Notes: generated from the sequence alone by a model not told the origin. A DNA stretch of 64,000 nucleotides from Veillonella sp. 3310 (GCF_003999875.1 NZ_RQVJ01000001.1:434001-498000), one strand, 5' to 3'; positions 8,633 through 18,790 are shown, counted from the stretch's first letter. Program-made: numbers and translations.

Positions 8633-9682
8633 TTATATTTTTTGTCGTAGTACTGCTAAGGCAGTTTCTTCCACTTCTTCATGGCCAATACGATCAATCA
8701 ATGGTCGTAACATGGACTCTACGATGATATGTTTTGCTTCATCTTCGTTAAAACCACGGCTCATAAGGTAGAATAATTTAGCTTGATCTAATTGACCAGC
8801 ACTGGATGCGTGATTACCCGATACATTATCTTCTTTACATAATAACAATGGTAAAGAGATGGATTTAACTTGTGGCGTTAATAGTAAACATGTATCCTCT
8901 TCTGCACCTTCAGATGCCAAGCTACCACGCAAGAAATCTAAAGTACCACGGAATGATTTTTTAGAAGAACCATTCAATGCACCTAAGTTATTAATATTAC
9001 TGATTGTTTTTCTACCGATATGTTTCATTAACATGGCGATATCAAATACTTGCGTACCAGTACCGCAGTAGCCTAAATCATGTTCCACTTCTGCGTAGTC
9101 TCCTACTAAGTCTTCTTGATAATTCAAGAAGTTTTCAGATCCACCCAACTCAATGTTGATGAACTCTACATGACCAGACTCTTCTACTCGTGTATAACGA
9201 TGTTCAAATTGCTGCACTTTACCAGTTAATAACTGCACTTTTTTGAATACTACAGACGCCCCTGTGTGAGATACGATTTCTGAAAGCAATCCTACATGAC
9301 CATCAGTAGCTTCACCTTTCAAGCAAAGCGTTAACTCTAAAGTAGAGTCTTTTTCAGCCTCGATTTGTAAACGAGTTCTTTCACTGACCGCACCTTGCAC
9401 ATCAACAACAATGGTCAATGCTTCTTTAGCACCTGCTGGCACTTGAATGTGATAGCCATGTGTAAAGTGATGAGATGCATCGCGCAACGCACCAGCATGA
9501 ACCCCTTCATACGAAGGTTCTAATACTTCTTTATTTGTAATATCTGTGACAATGTGCTTGGAGCCTTCTACGGTCACCGTTGCCGGTTCTGTACCAGCCC
9601 ATACATTGCCTTCTGTATGATTTACCTTTAACCAACGGAAAGTCGGTCTAGGCAATTCATTAAAATGTAATGTGTTGCTCAT
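8633..9682 (-). CDS. sufD: Fe-S cluster assembly protein SufD (SufB/D family)
   Basis: A 349-residue SufB/SufD-fold protein, shorter than SufB and less conserved, as usual for SufD. The C-terminal beta-helix core is visible (KSFRGTLDFLRGSLASEGAEEDTCLLLTP shortened here as FRGTLDFLRGS), along with the late SLPLLLCKEDNVSGNHASS region carrying the conserved histidine, and the ending YLMSRGFNEDEAKHIIVESM. It pairs with SufB in the SufBC2D scaffold, where clusters are built under ATP-driven conformational change. It lies 9 bp after sufB and is transcribed with it. Confidence 0.92.
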   Translation of the reverse strand: MSNTLHFNELPRPTFRWLKVNHTEGNVWAGTEPATVTVEGSKHIVTDITNKEVLEPSYEGVHAGALRDASHHFTHGYHIQVPAGAKEALTIVVDVQGAVSERTRLQIEAEKDSTLELTLCLKGEATDGHVGLLSEIVSHTGASVVFKKVQLLTGKVQQFEHRYTRVEESGHVEFINIELGGSENFLNYQEDLVGDYAEVEHDLGYCGTGTQVFDIAMLMKHIGRKTISNINNLGALNGSSKKSFRGTLDFLRGSLASEGAEEDTCLLLTPQVKSISLPLLLCKEDNVSGNHASSAGQLDQAKLFYLMSRGFNEDEAKHIIVESMLRPLIDRIGHEEVEETALAVLRQKI

Positions 9683-9691
9683 TCTAACCTC

Positions 9692-11101
9692 CTAACCGAT
9701 AGAACCTTCAAGTTCTAAGGTAATTAAATTATTCATTTCTACAGCGTATTCCAATGGTAATTCTTTAGAAATTGGTTCTACGAAACCACGAACAAGCATA
9801 GCTCTTGCTTCTTCTTCACTAATACCACGAGTCATTAAGTAGAAAATAGCCTCATCAGAAATACGACCGATTTTTGCTTCGTGTCCTAAATCGACATTGT
9901 CATTTTCAATCGTAATAGATGGAATTGTATCGGATTGAGATTCTTGATCTAACATCAAGGACTCACAAGATACAGTTGCTTTAGAATGGTCTGCATTTTT
10001 ACCGATGTTTAATACACCACGATAAATTGCTGTACCACCACTCTTAGAAATGGACTTGGAGTTAACATTACTTGTTGTATGTGGTGCCGCATGAATTACT
10101 TTTGCCCCTGTGTCTAAGTATTGGCCTTCACCAGCAAATGTAACACCTGTAAATTCACAGTGTGCCCCTTCACCAGCCAAAATACTCATTGGATACAAGC
10201 AAGATACAGCGGAACCAAAGGATCCGGATACCCACTCAATCGTACCATTTTTACCTACTCGACTACGTTTTGTATTCAAGTTGTACATATTTTTGGACCA
10301 GTTTTCGATAGTAGAATAACGCAAAGTCGCATTATCTTTTACGAACAACTCAACGCAACCAGCATGTAAGTTAGCTACATTGTATTTTGGAGCGGAACAA
10401 CCTTCAATGAAGTGTGCTTTCGCTCCTTCTTCTACGATAATCAACGTATGTTCAAACTGACCTGCTCCTGGCGCATTCAATCGGAAGTAAGACTGTAATG
10501 GAATATCTACAGTCACTCCTTTTGGCACATATACGAAGGAACCGCCAGACCATACTGCACCATGTAAAGCTGCAAATTTATGATCTGTAGGTGGCACCAA
10601 TGTCATAAAGTATTGTTTTACAATATCTTCATGTTCATGTAATGCAGTTTGCATATCTGTATATACAACGCCTTGACGAATCAAGTCTTCTTGAATACTG
10701 TGATATACAACCTCAGAGTCATATTGAGCGCCTACACCAGCCAAAGAAGTTTTTTCAGCTTCTTGGATACCAAGACGGTCAAAGGTATCTTTAATATCGT
10801 CTGGAACTTCGTTCCAGTCTTCTTTCATATCAACTTTTGGTTTTACATAGGTCACGATATCCGCCATATTTAAAGCGCTAATATCAGGTACCCAATTAGG
10901 AACATCTAATTGATTGTAAATTTCAAGGGATTTTAAACGGAAATCTAACATCCATTGTGGTTCATTTTTGTTAGCCCACATTTCACGAATGATATCTTCT
11001 GTTAAACCAGCTTCTGATTTATAGGAGAATTCAAATTCATTACGAATGTCATAGACGCCGCGATCCATCTCCTCAATTTGAGTTTTCTTTCTCGCTTCCA
11101 T
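9692..11101 (-). CDS. sufB: Fe-S cluster assembly scaffold SufB
   Basis: A 469-residue SufB. Typical features are WMLDFRLKSLEIY near residue 50, YVPKGVTVDIPLQSYFR, FIEGCSAPKYNVANLHAG with a cysteine, and the C-terminal YLMTRGISEEEARAMLVRGF. The core cysteine that receives sulfur falls in the VSCESLML segment. SufB is the main scaffold subunit in SufBC2D. It follows sufC with a 9-bp gap and precedes sufD, consistent with a single operon transcribed from the promoter near 12040. Confidence 0.97.
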   Translation of the reverse strand: MEARKKTQIEEMDRGVYDIRNEFEFSYKSEAGLTEDIIREMWANKNEPQWMLDFRLKSLEIYNQLDVPNWVPDISALNMADIVTYVKPKVDMKEDWNEVPDDIKDTFDRLGIQEAEKTSLAGVGAQYDSEVVYHSIQEDLIRQGVVYTDMQTALHEHEDIVKQYFMTLVPPTDHKFAALHGAVWSGGSFVYVPKGVTVDIPLQSYFRLNAPGAGQFEHTLIIVEEGAKAHFIEGCSAPKYNVANLHAGCVELFVKDNATLRYSTIENWSKNMYNLNTKRSRVGKNGTIEWVSGSFGSAVSCLYPMSILAGEGAHCEFTGVTFAGEGQYLDTGAKVIHAAPHTTSNVNSKSISKSGGTAIYRGVLNIGKNADHSKATVSCESLMLDQESQSDTIPSITIENDNVDLGHEAKIGRISDEAIFYLMTRGISEEEARAMLVRGFVEPISKELPLEYAVEMNNLITLELEGSIG

Positions 11102-11110
11102 GAGATCCTC

Positions 11111-11863
11111 CTATGCTAAATTTTTGTATGCATCGTAGCCTTTTTCTTCGATTTCACGAACAAGTTCAGGGCCACCAGTTTTTACAATACGACCATCGAT
11201 TAAGATGTGTACGAAGTTTGGTTGTAATTTTTGAAGAATTTGATTGTGGTGAGTGATGATTAACACTGCGTTATCTTCATTGTGGAAACGGTTTACACCT
11301 TCAGATACAATACGAACCGCATCTACGTCAAGACCAGAATCAGTTTCATCAAGAATAGCCAATTTAGGATTTAAAATGGACATTTGAAGAATTTCATTTT
11401 TCTTTCTTTCACCACCGGAGAAACCTTCATTTACATAACGATTAGCATAAGATGTATCGAAGGATAATTCTTCCATTTTTGCTTTCAATTCTTTTTTGAA
11501 AGCCAAAGCGCGCACGTTTTCACCAGTAATGGTGTTTTTAGCTGTACGGATGAAGTTTTCTACTGTAATACCAGGCACGGAAATTGGATGTTGGAAAGAC
11601 ATGAAAATGCCTTTTTTCGCACGATCGTTTACAGCTTCTTCTGTGATGTTTTCGCCATCGAATACGATGGAACCTTCTGTTACTTCATAAGCAGGATTGC
11701 CCATGATTACATTTGCCAATGTAGATTTACCAGCACCGTTTGTGCCCATTACCACATGGATTTCACCTTTATTAATTGTTAAATTGATGCCCTTTAAGAT
11801 TTCTTTTTCTTCAATAGAGGCACGCACATTGTCTACGCGAAGTAATTCTGCCACGTATGTCAC
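11111..11863 (-). CDS. sufC: Suf system ATPase SufC
   Basis: A 250-residue ABC-type ATPase. It has Walker A GTNGAGKST, the SufC-type signature GFSGGERKK, Walker B LAILDETDSGLDVDA and a following H-loop (IITHHNQIL). SufC has no membrane partner; it drives conformational change in the SufBD scaffold. It is the first gene of the suf operon, with a roughly 155-nt leader upstream that contains a terminator-like hairpin. Confidence 0.97.
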   Translation of the reverse strand: MTYVAELLRVDNVRASIEEKEILKGINLTINKGEIHVVMGTNGAGKSTLANVIMGNPAYEVTEGSIVFDGENITEEAVNDRAKKGIFMSFQHPISVPGITVENFIRTAKNTITGENVRALAFKKELKAKMEELSFDTSYANRYVNEGFSGGERKKNEILQMSILNPKLAILDETDSGLDVDAVRIVSEGVNRFHNEDNAVLIITHHNQILQKLQPNFVHILIDGRIVKTGGPELVREIEEKGYDAYKNLA

Positions 11864-11930
11864 TCCTTATCAAATAAGCTACTATATACAAAAGAAGACT
11901 AGTTAGGTCTTAGAATGTGTCGAATACCGT

Positions 11931-11961
11931 AAAAAAACGGATTCCACCAAAGTGTAATCCG
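11931..11961 (-). promoter_or_regulatory. Terminator-like hairpin in the suf leader (possible attenuator)
   Basis: On the minus strand CGGATT pairs with AATCCG, with an inner CAC/GTG, and is followed directly by seven T residues. It lies between the suf promoter and sufC, so full-length transcripts must pass it. A segment at 11988-11995 (CCAAAGTG on the minus strand) is exactly complementary to the hairpin's ascending side at 11947-11954 and could form a competing antiterminator. Confidence 0.55.
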
Positions 11962-12027
11962 CTGTCATATTCATAGCATGAGAACGCCACTTTGGCTCAA
12001 ATCTAAAATAGTAAATATACTATATGT

Positions 12028-12056
12028 ATTATACCGTGTACAGACTTGGACCGCAA
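12028..12056 (-). promoter_or_regulatory. Promoter of the suf operon
   Basis: On the minus strand TTGCGG, a 17-bp spacer, then TATAAT. It gives a 5' leader of about 155 nt before sufC. Confidence 0.8.
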
Positions 12057-12265
12057 GCTAATTTCTACTATTTTACTATGAATTTGATGATAGTTTTGTA
12101 TATCATCTATTCATCTATAGCATATTGAAACTTTAATTCTCTACCAAGAGACTCAACAATATTCATTATACTGAATTTTCTCAATATTGTAAATGCTATT
12201 CCCATATTTTTTTAGGGATTATGAACAACATTTGATATTGTCATAACATACTATACTCTATACAA

Positions 12266-12332
12266 ATAGACATATACTCCATTTTCTGAGAAATATAACA
12301 GTTTCTCAGAAGCAGATAAAGTATATGTCTAT
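12266..12332. repeat. 67-bp two-tier palindrome between sufC and lysA
   Basis: Outer arms of 13 bp (ATAGACATATACT and its exact complement) enclose inner arms of 10 bp (TTCTGAGAAA/TTTCTCAGAA), separated by short unpaired stretches. There is no T-run, so it is not a standard terminator. It lies downstream of lysA and upstream of the suf promoter. The rest of 11864-12378 is AT-rich with no gene that I can see. Confidence 0.7.
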
Positions 12333-12378
12333 ATAACCCTAAATACCTATCACGACAGATAGTCCGCTATGTTTCTAA

Positions 12379-13632
12379 TTATAAATTAGAAAAATCTAAT
12401 GTAGCAAAATAATCGTCTAATGTTTCTGCACGACGAATTTGTGTGACACTACCATCTTCGTGTAATAACAACTCAGCAGAACGCAATTTACCATTGTAAT
12501 TGAATCCCATAGCATGACCATGAGCACCCGCATCATGAATCACAATACGATCGCCCATCTCGATTTTTGGTAATTGACGATCGATAGCAAACTTATCATT
12601 ATTTTCACATAAAGAGCCAGTCACATCATACGTCATAGTGGCTGGTTCATTCTCTTTCCCCATCACCGTAATATGATGGTAAGAACCATACAACGCTGGA
12701 CGCATCAAGTTAGCCATACATGCATCTAAACCAATGTAATGTTTGTAAATATCTTTTTTATGGATGGCAGTAGCTACCAGGTAACCATACGGTCCAGTAA
12801 CCATACGGCCACATTCATAAGCCAATTGAATTGGGCTATGACCAGTACCCACAATTAAACGATCATATGCCTCTTTCACACCTGCACTTAATACTTTGTA
12901 ATCCACTGGTGTTTGTTCAGGTTTATAGGCTACCCCAATACCACCACCAAGGTCAATGAAAGATACTTCTACACCCGTTTGTTCTTTCACTCGTAAAGCT
13001 AATTTAAACATTAATTCAGCTGTACCTACTAAACCATCGATGTCTAATTCATTAGACACCACCATTGTATGCAAGCCGAAGTTAGTGATACCTTTTCCTT
13101 TTAAGTATGTAATAGCCTCAATAATTTGCGCCTCAGTCATACCATACTTTGCTTCTTCTGGAAGACCGATAATTGTATTACCGCCTTCTTTTAAAGAACC
13201 TGGGTTGTAACGGAAACAGAAACGTTCTGGTAATGTACCATGCTCTTCTAAATACGCAATATGCGTAATATCATCCAAGTTGATGATGGCTCCTAAATCC
13301 ATAGCTTTTTTGTATTCTTCGTAAGGAGTATCATTGGAAGAGAACATAATATTCTCTCCTGTGATACCAACCTTTTCACTCAAGATTAATTCCGCCATAG
13401 AAGAACAGTCAGCGCCGATACCAATTTCTTTCATCATTTTCATAATATGCGGATTCGGCGTTGCTTTTACAGCGAAATATTGTTTAAAACCAGGTGCCCA
13501 ACTGAAAGCATCTAAAAATGCGCGCATATTATCCATAATCCCTTTTGCATCATAAATATGGAATGGCGTTGGATATTGAGCAATAATCGCCTCTAATTGT
13601 TCCTTTGTAAATGGTGTTGTTTTTGCGTTCAT
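12379..13632 (-). CDS. lysA: Diaminopimelate decarboxylase-type PLP enzyme
   Basis: A 417-residue fold-type III (alanine-racemase-like) PLP decarboxylase, the size of LysA. The PLP lysine is in YFAVKATPNP, the glycine-rich phosphate-binding loop is LGGGIGVAY, and the substrate and dimer-contact cysteine and glutamate are in GSLCENND. LysA converts meso-diaminopimelate to lysine. I chose the second of two adjacent ATG codons, because GAGGAG lies five bases before it. The gene stands alone with its own promoter. Related decarboxylases (ornithine/lysine, or carboxynorspermidine) share the fold, so LysA is likely but not certain. Confidence 0.85.
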   Translation of the reverse strand: MNAKTTPFTKEQLEAIIAQYPTPFHIYDAKGIMDNMRAFLDAFSWAPGFKQYFAVKATPNPHIMKMMKEIGIGADCSSMAELILSEKVGITGENIMFSSNDTPYEEYKKAMDLGAIINLDDITHIAYLEEHGTLPERFCFRYNPGSLKEGGNTIIGLPEEAKYGMTEAQIIEAITYLKGKGITNFGLHTMVVSNELDIDGLVGTAELMFKLALRVKEQTGVEVSFIDLGGGIGVAYKPEQTPVDYKVLSAGVKEAYDRLIVGTGHSPIQLAYECGRMVTGPYGYLVATAIHKKDIYKHYIGLDACMANLMRPALYGSYHHITVMGKENEPATMTYDVTGSLCENNDKFAIDRQLPKIEMGDRIVIHDAGAHGHAMGFNYNGKLRSAELLLHEDGSVTQIRRAETLDDYFATLDFSNL

Positions 13633-13839
13633 CATAACTCCTCAATCTATTTGTAATACACCATGTGACAGCCTCTTTCTGTAACATAGCAATTTATAAA
13701 ACAATAGGCATTCTGCAAATAGTATCTCGATAAGAGATGGCACATCCTGCCTAAGCCTTAACAAGATATACGATTACTCTTAAAAGATGTACATAACACT
13801 ATGCCATCAAACAATGGTAATCTGTGAATACCGTAACGT

Positions 13840-13869
13840 ATTGTAACATACATTCTATAGAATTGTAAA
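13840..13869 (-). promoter_or_regulatory. Probable lysA promoter
   Basis: On the minus strand TTTACA, an 18-bp spacer, then TACAAT. It implies a 200-nt leader before lysA. I looked for the lysine riboswitch core in that leader and did not see it. Confidence 0.5.
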
Positions 13870-13882
13870 GATTCTATAGAAT
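13852..13882. promoter_or_regulatory. Two identical 12-bp palindromes, likely operator pair
   Basis: ATTCTATAGAAT occurs at 13852-13863 and again at 13871-13882, centres 19 bp apart, about two helical turns. One lies in the spacer of the lysA promoter and the other just upstream of the -35, a layout typical of a repressor binding two sites on one DNA face. Confidence 0.55.
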
Positions 13883-13904
13883 TAAAAACTGTTGAAAGTA
13901 ATCG

Positions 13905-14044
13905 CCTTGTGGCGTTCCTTACTGCATACATTAGATACCCTCAAGAAGAGCACGGTGTGCTCCGAACAAACATTACGTAGTGCCGTTTGTGAGAAGTATA
14001 CCATGCTCTTCCCTTTACTTCTATTCAGATTAGAATACCACAGG
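13905..14044. repeat. Palindromic repeat element, copy 1
   Basis: A 140-bp element. Its outer arms are CCTTGTGGCGTTC and GAATACCACAGG (imperfect), its middle arms AAGAGCACGGT (13946-13956) and ACCATGCTCTT (14000-14010), and its core is a 30-bp block at 13964-13993 with ACAAAC/GTTTGT arms. It lies just after the doxX stop codon. The same architecture and core recur at 14855-14992. Confidence 0.7.
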
Positions 14045-14061
14045 CTACATAGCACAACATG

Positions 14062-14481
14062 TTACTTCCCGAACAGGGAACAATCCACACTATATCGCCC
14101 ACCACCCATAAAGAATATAGCTAATGCAGAAAATCCCATTTGTGACGGATAATCCCAAGCAAAAAATCCTGCATCTACATGAAGAAGCGTAGCCGTAAAT
14201 AAAACTCCAGCCAACAATAAGGATCCTAATCGAGTAAATAATCCAAAGGCAACCAAAGTACCACCTAAGAACTCGCAAATTGCAGCCATCGCACCAAAAA
14301 ATTCGAAATATCCAGGTACTCCTAAGGCTGCCAACATAGCACCTACCTTATATAACCCAGATGCACCGCCTAAAAACTTCAAATATCCATGATAAGCCAT
14401 AGAGATTCCTAAAGCTAATCTCAACACCAATATTCCAAAGTTAACATACGTAGGTTTACCACGCAACAAAAAATGAACCAT
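14062..14481 (-). CDS. DoxX-family membrane protein
   Basis: A 139-residue protein with four predicted membrane segments and the DoxX marks: GILVLRLALGISMAYHGYLKF at the start (a shortened view is RLALGISMAYHG), EFFGAMAAICEFLGGTLVAFG, and FTRLGSLLLAG. DoxX/DoxD-like proteins are linked to thiosulfate:quinone oxidoreductase activity or, in other bacteria, to oxidative-stress membrane complexes; most are uncharacterised. Its neighbour katA and the repeats on both sides hint at an oxidative-stress accessory region. The function is not established. Confidence 0.85.
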   Translation of the reverse strand: MVHFLLRGKPTYVNFGILVLRLALGISMAYHGYLKFLGGASGLYKVGAMLAALGVPGYFEFFGAMAAICEFLGGTLVAFGLFTRLGSLLLAGVLFTATLLHVDAGFFAWDYPSQMGFSALAIFFMGGGRYSVDCSLFGK

Positions 14482-14647
14482 AATTATATCCCTTCCCTAA
14501 ATAAATCTTCCTACAAATAATGAACTAACATACATAAGTATACCATAACATCGTACCACTCTCCTAAGTACAAATCTATTCATAATTCTACACCTTATAT
14601 CATAGTAACAATAGATTAATACAATTGCTACATGCTCTAGAACCAAC

Positions 14648-14920
14648 CTTTGAACGTAGTTGCACATAACAGTCTATGACGTTCCTTTCATCCAAATCAT
14701 ACTAACACAAAAAGACCGCAACATGTTCCCGAACCTTTCTTTGAACGTAGTTGTGTGTAAAAGCCTATGCTGTTCCTTCCAACAAAGTCATGACAATACA
14801 AAAGGAGTGCGACATGTTCCCAAACCTTCCTTTGAACGTAGTTGCGTGTAGAAGCCTATGGTGTTCCTTCCGACAAAGTCATGACAATGCAAAAGGAGTG
14901 CGACATGTTCCCGAACAAAC
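14648..14920. repeat. Three tandem 91-bp repeats
   Basis: The marker CTTTGAACGTAGTTG starts at 14648, 14739 and 14830, an exact 91-bp period. Each unit ends with an ATGTTCCC(g/a)AAC block. Units 2 and 3 are close copies; unit 1 has diverged. The third unit forms the left half of the complete palindrome at 14855-14992. No gene is visible in 14482-15011. Confidence 0.85.
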
Positions 14921-14992
14921 ATTATGAAATACCGTTTGTGAGGGAATGTGTCGCACTCCTACGATTATACTATTTTCAAAGGAACGCCATAG
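14855..14992. repeat. Palindromic repeat element, copy 2
   Basis: A 138-bp element. Outer arms: CTATGGTGTTCC (14856-14867) and GGAACGCCATAG (14981-14992), near-perfect. Middle arms: GGAGTGCGACA (14895-14905) and TGTCGCACTCC (14949-14959), perfect. Inner arms: TTCCC/GGGAA and ACAAAC/GTTTGT. The 30-bp core at 14913-14942 matches the core of copy 1 at most positions. Confidence 0.8.
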
Positions 14993-15011
14993 ACAAATAG
15001 CGCTTCAAGTG

Positions 15012-16481
15012 TTATCCGATGTCAGCAGGTGTAGAGAAATCTACTGTAATTCCCAATGCTTTCGCTACGCCTTCACCATATGCAGGGTCACATGCATAGC
15101 AATGTTTTGCATGGCGTTCTTGGATGAACAATGGAACTCCTGCCATGTTGTTCGCTGTATTTTTGAACAATACTTGTTGTTGTTCTGGAGTCATGAGACG
15201 GAACAATTTACCAGGTTGTGTGTAGTAATCGGAATCATCTTCACGGAAGTCGTATTGGTATGCTTTACCAGATACGTCGTATCCTGGATCTTTGTATTGT
15301 GGTTGGTTAGCCCATTGGCCAAAGCTATTTGGAGCATATCCAATAGTCGCACCATGGTTGCCATCTACACGACCTTGTCCATCACGATGGTAAGAATTGA
15401 ATGGGCATTTAGGCGCATTCACAGGAATGGATGGATAGTTTGTACCTAAGCGGTAACGTTGCGCATCTGCATAGGAGAACAAACGACCTTGTAACATGCG
15501 GTCAGGACTGAATCCAATACCAGGAATGATTGTGGATGGAGCAAACGCTGCTTGTTCTACATCTTGGAAGTAGTTTTCAGGGTTGCGATTCAATTCCATT
15601 ACCCCTACTTCGATTAATGGGAAGTCTTTTTTATACCATACTTTTGTAAGGTCGAATGGGTTATATGGAAGTGCTTCTGCTTGTTCTTCTGTCATCACTT
15701 GGATGTACAATTTCCAACGAGGGAAATCACCTTTAGCGATAGCGTCGAATAAGTCACGTTGTGCACTTTCACGATCATTTGCAATAATCGCAGATGCTTC
15801 TTCTTCAGTTAAGTTTTTAATTGGTTGTTGGCATACCCAGTGGAATTTAACCCATACGCGCTCGTCATTTGCATTGATTAAGCTATATGTGTGGGAACCG
15901 AAACCATGCATATGACGATATCCGTCAGGAATACCACGATCACTCATTACGATAGTAATTTGGTGCATTGCTTCTGGCAAGCTAGTCCAGAAATCCCAGT
16001 TTGCAGTGGCATCACGTAAGTTAGTTTCAGGATTACGTTTTACTGCACGATTCAAGTCTGGGAATTGCAATGGATCGCGAATGAAGAATACTGGTGTGTT
16101 GTTGCCTACTAAATCCCAGTTACCTTCTTCTGTGTACATTTTCACAGCAAAACCACGGATATCTCGTTCTGCATCAGCAGCACCACGTTCGCCAGCTACT
16201 GTGGAAAAACGTACGAACAAATCAGTTTGTTTGCCCACTTCAGAGAACACTTTTGCTTTCGTATATTTTGTAATGTCATTTGTTACTGTGAAAGTACCAA
16301 ACGCACCAGATCCTTTCGCATGCATACGGCGTTCAGGAATCACTTCACGAGCGAAGTGGCCTAACTTTTCCATCAACCACACGTCTTGCATCAATACAGG
16401 ACCACGTTTTCCAGCTGTGGCACTGTTGTTATTGTCAGGCACAGGGGCGCCAAAGGCTGTTGTCAATTTTTCTTCTTTCAT
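15012..16481 (-). CDS. katA: Monofunctional haem catalase
   Basis: A 489-residue clade-3-sized catalase that turns hydrogen peroxide into water and oxygen. The catalytic histidine is H54 in [12 protein letters not shown], the distal asparagine is in [10 protein letters not shown] (about 127-128), and the haem-ligand tyrosine is in [13 protein letters not shown]. The start at 16481 follows a GGAG site six bases upstream; a longer reading has no such site. It has its own consensus promoter and a Fur/PerR-like operator. A catalase in an anaerobe would guard against peroxide made by oral or gut neighbours. Its place beside repeats suggests possible acquisition. Confidence 0.97.
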   Translation of the reverse strand: MKEEKLTTAFGAPVPDNNNSATAGKRGPVLMQDVWLMEKLGHFAREVIPERRMHAKGSGAFGTFTVTNDITKYTKAKVFSEVGKQTDLFVRFSTVAGERGAADAERDIRGFAVKMYTEEGNWDLVGNNTPVFFIRDPLQFPDLNRAVKRNPETNLRDATANWDFWTSLPEAMHQITIVMSDRGIPDGYRHMHGFGSHTYSLINANDERVWVKFHWVCQQPIKNLTEEEASAIIANDRESAQRDLFDAIAKGDFPRWKLYIQVMTEEQAEALPYNPFDLTKVWYKKDFPLIEVGVMELNRNPENYFQDVEQAAFAPSTIIPGIGFSPDRMLQGRLFSYADAQRYRLGTNYPSIPVNAPKCPFNSYHRDGQGRVDGNHGATIGYAPNSFGQWANQPQYKDPGYDVSGKAYQYDFREDDSDYYTQPGKLFRLMTPEQQQVLFKNTANNMAGVPLFIQERHAKHCYACDPAYGEGVAKALGITVDFSTPADIG

Positions 16482-16539
16482 AACTTTCTCCTTTGTAAAC
16501 TTATACATTTATAATAAAATTAAAACCTATAATTATTAC

Positions 16540-16560
16540 AACGGATAATAATTATCCGTT
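16540..16560 (-). promoter_or_regulatory. Fur/PerR-type operator of katA
   Basis: A perfect 10-1-10 palindrome: AACGGATAAT, A, ATTATCCGTT. Its core GATAAT-N-ATTATC matches the 7-1-7 Fur-family box. It lies just downstream of the -10, where a bound repressor would block initiation or escape. Confidence 0.75.
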
Positions 16561-16573
16561 AACTCATGAACTC

Positions 16574-16602
16574 ATTATAGAACTTTTTCTATACATTGTC
16601 AA
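16574..16602 (-). promoter_or_regulatory. katA promoter (consensus)
   Basis: On the minus strand TTGACA, 17 bp, TATAAT: a perfect sigma-A match, implying strong expression when the operator is free. Confidence 0.9.
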
Positions 16603-16672
16603 TAATGATTTTCCATTAATTTATATTATTTTTGATGTTACAAACTATAACATTATCAATCTGTGAAATAAC

Positions 16673-16717
16673 AAAAAGGGACCACGAAAGAATAGTCACC
16701 TATTCTTTCATAGTCCC
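16673..16717 (-). terminator. Terminator of groESL
   Basis: A long stem built from GGGAC/GTCCC and GAAAGAATAG/CTATTCTTTC, followed by TTTTT on the minus strand. Confidence 0.9.
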
Positions 16718-16765
16718 CATAATGTTTACTTAGTCAATACTGCGATCCACGGATGCAATCTGAGA

Positions 16766-18436
<1,671 letters not shown>

Positions 18437-18715
18437 TTATAATACTGCTAAAATATCTTTTTCGCTGATGATTAAATGGTCAACACCATCAATTTTGAAC
18501 TCAGTACCAGCATATTTGGAGAACATAACTGTATTGCCCACTTCTACTTCTGGTTTTACACGTTCGCCATTATCACATAATTTACCAGGACCCACAGCGA
18601 TAACTGTACCTTCAGATGGACGTTCCTTTGTGGAAGATGCTAAAAAGATACCACTTTCCGTTTTTGTTTCTACTTCTAATACACGAATAATGACACGATC
18701 GCCTAATGGTTTCAT
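18437..18715 (-). CDS. groES: Co-chaperonin GroES (10 kDa)
   Basis: A 92-residue co-chaperonin starting MKPLGDRVIIRVLEVETKTES, with the mobile-loop region (ESGIFLASSTKERPSEG) and the C-terminal IISEKDILAVL. I set the start at 18715, where AGAGG precedes the ATG; the upstream in-frame extension would read through the CIRCE region. GroES caps GroEL to enclose substrates. It is the first gene of the groESL operon. Confidence 0.98.
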   Translation of the reverse strand: MKPLGDRVIIRVLEVETKTESGIFLASSTKERPSEGTVIAVGPGKLCDNGERVKPEVEVGNTVMFSKYAGTEFKIDGVDHLIISEKDILAVL

Positions 18716-18752
18716 TGTTATACCTCTTCTCTTATACACTATAATATCGATG

Positions 18753-18779
18753 TTAGCACTCAATAAGAGTGAGTGCTAA
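18753..18779 (-). promoter_or_regulatory. CIRCE operator (HrcA site)
   Basis: TTAGCACTC, nine bases, GAGTGCTAA: a perfect CIRCE. HrcA bound here would repress groESL until heat shock. Confidence 0.98.
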
Positions 18780-18790
18780 TCACAAGTATT

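Noticed and set aside
13632-13845. Lysine riboswitch in the lysA leader
   Set aside because: The leader is long enough, but the conserved lysine-riboswitch junction segments are not present.
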